From the NCBI RefSeq assembly GCF_001598855.1, contig NZ_BCZS01000031.1, forward strand, positions 1 through 46,919: a DNA stretch of 46,919 nucleotides. The letters are read 5' to 3'. Position 1 is the first letter of the stretch. The number at the start of each line of letters is the position of its first letter. The notes under the pieces are model-generated. The model was not told where the DNA came from. It was given only the letters and a program-made list of their open reading frames with translations, and did not search any database. Position numbers and translations under genes: made by a program. Below, in pieces: positions 46,067-46,919 of the stretch. This DNA is from Pluralibacter gergoviae ATCC 33028 = NBRC 105706 (GTDB taxonomy: Bacteria > Pseudomonadota > Gammaproteobacteria > Enterobacterales > Enterobacteriaceae).

Positions 46067-46919
46067 ATGAAAAATAAAATTGACATTTACAAAAACATTA
46101 ATTTACAAGGGGTTGCAACTTCTGGGCAGAGATCGATCACTCGTTTTCAGAAGCTGTTATCAATAGCGATAGCGCTATCAATGGGTTTGGGTGTAAAGTT
46201 TTTCCTTATTGTCTTTGCATGTGTTGTACTGCTGTGGTCTACAAGCGGAAGAAGTTCTACATTTATCCATAGAATGTTCATATCAATAATTTCAATGCTT
46301 CCTGCATTGTTGGTACTTACTATACTTTTATGCATTACTATAATTAATAGTATTTCATCACCTTATACAATGTTTGAGGTTAGAGATATAATCATAACGA
46401 TTGTAACAATCTGCATTTTGTCATCTGTAGCGAAAAACAATAATGCTAAGAACTATTTGATAACTTCTTTTGAAGTGTCTTTATGTATAATATCCATTAT
46501 AAAAATTATAGTTATCATATACTCTATAAATAGAGGTATACCTGTCTTTAATATAGTCAAGGAAGTATCAGAGTTTATGGGTTGGTCACTCCAGAGTTAT
46601 ACAACTTCCATTTCATATATTGCAAGAATACAAATACCATTTGACTGCGTCATACCATTTGTTCTTTTTTTTACTACATCAAAATTTCTATCAAAAGAAA
46701 GATCTAAAAAAAGGTCGCTAATAATATTTTTATTGATTTTAATTTCACTTCTGCTGTCCATGTCAAGGGCCTTTTGGGCGATGTCAATAGCATTGGTACT
46801 GCTATCAATTTTGATAAATGCTAACATTGAAAAAATTATTTTTCTGGCGCTGGCTTCAGTTCTTTTTTTTGGGGTTATTTATTCATTGTCTTCTGATGCG
46901 ATAAATGAAATAGTTTCAT
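46067..46919 (+). CDS. O-antigen polymerase-like (Wzy/Wzx-size) membrane protein, 3' end outside window
   Basis: An open frame runs from ATG 46067 to the window end, 284 codons without a stop. It is polytopic: hydrophobic segments near residues 31-57, 66-90, 100-118, 130-150, 192-205, 218-234, 238-252 and 257-275. There is a hydrophilic loop YSINRGIPVFNIVKEVSEFM, and LSMSRAFWAMSIAL is of the S-R type seen in O-antigen polymerases and ligases. Very AT-rich, unlike the phage core. Its place after the tailspike fits a serotype-conversion gene that changes the receptor, as the D3 or epsilon15 polymerase genes do. Its own promoter suggests lysogen expression. Confidence 0.6.
   Translation, partial: MKNKIDIYKNINLQGVATSGQRSITRFQKLLSIAIALSMGLGVKFFLIVFACVVLLWSTSGRSSTFIHRMFISIISMLPALLVLTILLCITIINSISSPYTMFEVRDIIITIVTICILSSVAKNNNAKNYLITSFEVSLCIISIIKIIVIIYSINRGIPVFNIVKEVSEFMGWSLQSYTTSISYIARIQIPFDCVIPFVLFFTTSKFLSKERSKKRSLIIFLLILISLLLSMSRAFWAMSIALVLLSILINANIEKIIFLALASVLFFGVIYSLSSDAINEIVS

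Noticed and set aside
46147..46827. Two minus-strand frames in the last kilobase
   Set aside because: Both are shadows of the + strand membrane-protein frame that runs through the window end.
1..46919. tRNA, rRNA or CRISPR arrays
   Set aside because: I saw no cloverleaf with the GGTTCRANNC arm, no rRNA-like stretch and no regularly spaced repeats; small tRNAs could be missed by eye.

Overview
The window is almost entirely one temperate, tailed-phage genome, apparently an integrated prophage of an enterobacterium (Salmonella, Klebsiella, Enterobacter or a relative). The evidence is: lambdoid gene order; RecE/RecT recombination genes of the Rac type; a nin-like region; and an immunity I block whose Arc protein and Mnt/Arc operators are nearly identical to those of Salmonella phage P22 as I remember them. 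The portal, MuF-like protein, capsid, tail tube, tape measure and tail-tip genes make it a siphovirus with a long non-contractile tail. No host gene is recognisable at the left end. The right end runs off inside an AT-rich membrane-protein gene.

Layout. 1-6.6 kb: integrase on the + strand converging on xis, recT, recE, three overlapping micro-genes and a Cys-rich gene, all leftward from PL. 6.6-8.8 kb: immunity region, with OL/PL, two terminators, a rex-like gene pair, cI, OR/PR and cro. 8.8-12.9 kb: YdaT-like gene, a frameshifted gene at a G10 tract, a free-standing ClpX-type zinc domain, O-like and DnaC-like replication genes, and small early genes. 13-18 kb: orphan cytosine methyltransferase, a two-gene exported-protein cassette, and the nin-like set DUF1367, YbcO, RusA and Q-like. 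18-19.5 kb: late promoter, terminator, holin, SAR endolysin, Rz and Rz1.

19.5-21.7 kb: a leftward accessory cassette with a short lambda-Int-like recombinase, a small basic regulator and three unknown genes. It is driven by two copies of an identical 29-bp promoter whose spacer is a palindromic operator. 21.7-33.6 kb: terminase, portal, head, connector, tail tube and tail-chaperone genes, with one moron inserted. 33.6-36.9 kb: an accessory block inside the tail operon, with a C4-like antisense RNA and KilA-N gene, then immI (unknown HEPN-like gene, mnt, arc, sar, ant), then an exported-protein moron. 36.9-45.9 kb: tape measure, tail tip, tailspike and two small genes. 46.0 kb to the end: a promoter and the first 284 codons of an O-antigen-polymerase-like membrane protein.

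How it works together. In the lysogen, cI, the two genes behind it, mnt with the HEPN-like gene, the morons and perhaps the terminal membrane protein would be expressed. This is the usual place for superinfection exclusion, defence and serotype conversion. On induction PL and PR give recombination and replication, and the Q-like protein reads through the late terminator. Two separate antirepressor modules, each with a candidate antisense RNA, sit in the tail region. The best candidates for undescribed biology are the RNxxxH gene beside mnt, the rex-like pair behind cI, the ClpX zinc-domain mimic beside the O-like gene, and the recombinase cassette with its duplicated promoter-operator. All family names come from reading motifs by eye; no searches were run.
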